Source: JACCYX01 sp964610045
GTDB lineage: Bacteria > Chloroflexota > Chloroflexia > Thermomicrobiales > UBA6265
Length of the DNA stretch: 64,000 bases
Assembly: GCA_964610045.1 (NCBI GenBank)
Contig: CAZSUN010000008.1
Coordinates: 9,710-73,709, forward strand
Direction of reading: 5' to 3'
The translations under genes and the position numbers were made by a program. How positions within the stretch are numbered: position 1 is the stretch's first letter; every line of letters starts with the position of its first letter. Below are positions 62,736 through 64,000 of this stretch, in pieces. The notes under the pieces are model-generated. The model was not told the origin of the DNA. It searched no databases and was given only the letters and a program-made list of their open reading frames with translations.

Positions 62736-63380
62736 ATGCGCCTCCTGTTCGTGCGTCATGGCGCTGCATCGTACTGGGAACAGCAGGTCATCCCTGGCGC
62801 CACGGGGTGTCCCGGACTGACACCTGATGGCCGCAACCAGGCCGCGCTGCTCTGCACCAGGCTGCAATCACCAGGAATGCTCCCCGAATCTGCCGTCCTG
62901 CTCAGCAGCCCACTCGCCCGTGCCATGGAAACTGCCCGACTTCTCTCGCCGGCATTCCCGGGCAATCGCATCCAGGCTGACCCGGATTTGGAAGAGATGG
63001 GCGTGGGGATTGCCGATGGAATGCGCTGGTCCGATTTTGCATCGCAGTTCGGTGAATTCGATGTGATGGAGCAGCCTGCCAGGGTTTGGGCTCCCGGCGG
63101 CGAAAGCTGGAACATGTTCCGGGAACGCGTGCTGGGATTCCTCGATCGAGTCCGGAGTGATGACAGCGACAGAACCGTGGTCGCGGTCACGCATGGCGGG
63201 GTCATCGAGGTGTCCATGCGAGTACTCCTGGGCATCCCGAACGTGGGAGCACCGGCGACGTTCTTCCCGTCGAACACGGGAGTTACGGAATGGTCATTCA
63301 ATGGCGGGTGGAAGCTTGAGCGCTACAACGACACATCGCACCTTTCCACGTCTTTTCATGACCGACGTGATGCCCCATGA
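62736..63380 (+). CDS. Histidine phosphatase superfamily protein, second copy
   Basis: A 214-residue phosphatase with RHG motif LLFVRHGAASY, ALLCTRLQ, LLSSPLARAMETARLL and the second His in VVAVTHGGVIEVS. The acid residue Glu is in LEEMGVG. Compared with 59403-60125 it is a distant paralogue. AGGAG lies 10 bases before the ATG, 21 bases after the previous gene. The substrate is unknown. Confidence 0.9.
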   Translation: MRLLFVRHGAASYWEQQVIPGATGCPGLTPDGRNQAALLCTRLQSPGMLPESAVLLSSPLARAMETARLLSPAFPGNRIQADPDLEEMGVGIADGMRWSDFASQFGEFDVMEQPARVWAPGGESWNMFRERVLGFLDRVRSDDSDRTVVAVTHGGVIEVSMRVLLGIPNVGAPATFFPSNTGVTEWSFNGGWKLERYNDTSHLSTSFHDRRDAP

Positions 63381-63385
63381 GCGCA

Positions 63386-63423
63386 CAAGGACGCCGGTGG
63401 CCTGATGGCCAGCGACGTCCTTG
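63386..63423. terminator. Bidirectional terminator between convergent genes
   Basis: A 17-base stem with two mismatches (CAAGGACG...GGCC with GGCC...CGTCCTTG) and a TGAT loop fills the 55-base gap between convergent stops at 63380 and 63436. Confidence 0.65.
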
Positions 63424-63435
63424 ACCTGGTGTCCG

Positions 63436-63756
63436 TTAGTGGGCGACAGGGGCGCCGCCACACCAGGTCTCCAGAAAGTGCCAGTAGTTCCAGTACTGGA
63501 TCCGGTGACTCACCATGATGGGATCGTCGGGTTCGTAGTACGGCTGGTGCTCCACCAACCACCTCCCCTCGGCACGAAACAGGATCTCCATGTGCGGACA
63601 CTGCGCCTCGATGGATGTATCCGGTGGGCCGGCATTGGGGTCGGTGGCTGCCAGGCCCGCGCCGGGGGTGGAGAAAACGGCAAACAGGATCATCACCGCG
63701 ACCACGAAGAGTGACCTGATTGGATTTGCGACCAACGTGTAGATCGAAGCGAACAT
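63436..63756 (-). CDS. Small secreted protein of unknown function
   Basis: A 106-residue protein. A signal peptide (SLFVVAVMILFAVFSTPGAGLAA, about residues 12-36) is followed by a mature part of about 70 residues with two cysteines (QCPHME and TWCGGA) that could form a disulfide, and a Trp/Tyr-rich stretch (QYWNYWHFLETW). I do not recognise the family. AGGAG lies before the ATG at 63756. Confidence 0.7.
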   Translation of the reverse strand: MFASIYTLVANPIRSLFVVAVMILFAVFSTPGAGLAATDPNAGPPDTSIEAQCPHMEILFRAEGRWLVEHQPYYEPDDPIMVSHRIQYWNYWHFLETWCGGAPVAH

Positions 63757-64000
63757 GGAACCAGTCTCCTGATGTCGATCGTCGTCCGGCCCACGCCGGA
63801 TCTGCATTCAGGGTATGTTCCAACGCCGCGAATATCGTCGGCAATTCTGCCGATTAGTTGGCATCATCATGTCGCTATTCCAGCGACGTCTGACGGCTGA
63901 TGATGCGGACGTAACTCATATCGAGTCCGTCTGAAGAGGTCGGGATCGGCGACGGGACCACCACCAGGAGGTCGTCAGCGCCGCGATCGTGGACGAGTCA
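63757..64000. other. 244-base right-edge region, no confident gene
   Basis: On the minus strand 63997-63875 is open for 41 codons with coding-like third-position GC, ending SRQTSLE and a TAG, but an in-frame TGA lies at 64000-63998 and there is no good early start. Another minus frame is open to the edge and stops near 63917. Neither can be assigned. Confidence 0.4.

Overview
The window is GC-rich bacterial chromosome, densely packed with housekeeping and metabolic genes. It has short intergenic gaps, many 4-base ATGA-type stop/start overlaps and frequent GTG or TTG starts. There is no phage, transposase, plasmid or CRISPR signature. The gene mix suggests a Chloroflexota bacterium, perhaps a Thermomicrobia-like lineage. 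Clues are VanW-type envelope proteins with one membrane anchor, an R3H-domain ATPase next to tmk and a DarA-type c-di-AMP receptor, an EtfAB-linked beta-oxidation operon, a sugar ABC importer with no local ATPase gene, and many GC-rich intergenic hairpins. This placement is an inference from gene content, not from a marker-gene search.

Layout. 1-3708: two tandem VanW-family envelope proteins, the first cut by the window edge, sharing a 568-base block with no mismatch. 4288-10055: a two-component system, then an MFS-like exporter with a PLP aminotransferase, then a small two-repeat alpha-beta protein. 10135-19119: minus-strand catabolic genes; an acyl-CoA dehydrogenase, thiolase, gamma-carbonic-anhydrase-like protein, enoyl-CoA hydratase, EtfB, EtfA and FAD oxidoreductase form one operon, mostly overlapping, followed by a glyoxalase-fold protein and a P5C-type aldehyde dehydrogenase. 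19305-25096: biotin ligase, CNNM/CorC-type CBS protein, GlmU, tRNA-Gln(TTG), then a degenerate-Nudix regulator (NrtR type) overlapping NAD kinase. 25396-31674: zinc-ribbon membrane protein, DarA, Tmk, R3H ATPase, GNAT-like protein, RecR and a small zinc-ribbon protein. 32076-36282: FtsK, a cation diffusion facilitator and a family 4 uracil-DNA glycosylase.

36447-42652: a large secreted LmbE/PIG-L protein with C-terminal beta domains, beside a sugar ABC importer (two permeases and a Tat-exported binding protein). 43044-47977: a DnaQ-type exonuclease fused to a UvrC-like GIY-YIG region, divergent from NAD-dependent DNA ligase and a small coiled-coil protein. 48485-58071: a pyrimidine operon read pyrC-carA-carB-pyrK-pyrD-cation exchanger-pyrE, with a terminator-like hairpin in its leader. 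58263-63756: endonuclease III, then a co-directional run of histidine phosphatase, metallo-beta-lactamase fold, P1/S58 peptidase, unknown protein and second histidine phosphatase, and finally a small secreted protein.

Two dispersed repeat families run through the gaps. One is a palindrome built on GAGGAATCT. The other is a hairpin whose loop (CACACGCTCGCTGG-like) and 3' tail (CCCTACAAACGA-like) are conserved while the stem covaries. I see no clear novel defence or mobile system. The most unusual items are the recent sequence exchange between the VanW paralogues, the loop-conserved hairpins, the probable attenuator before pyrC, and several unusual gene partnerships.
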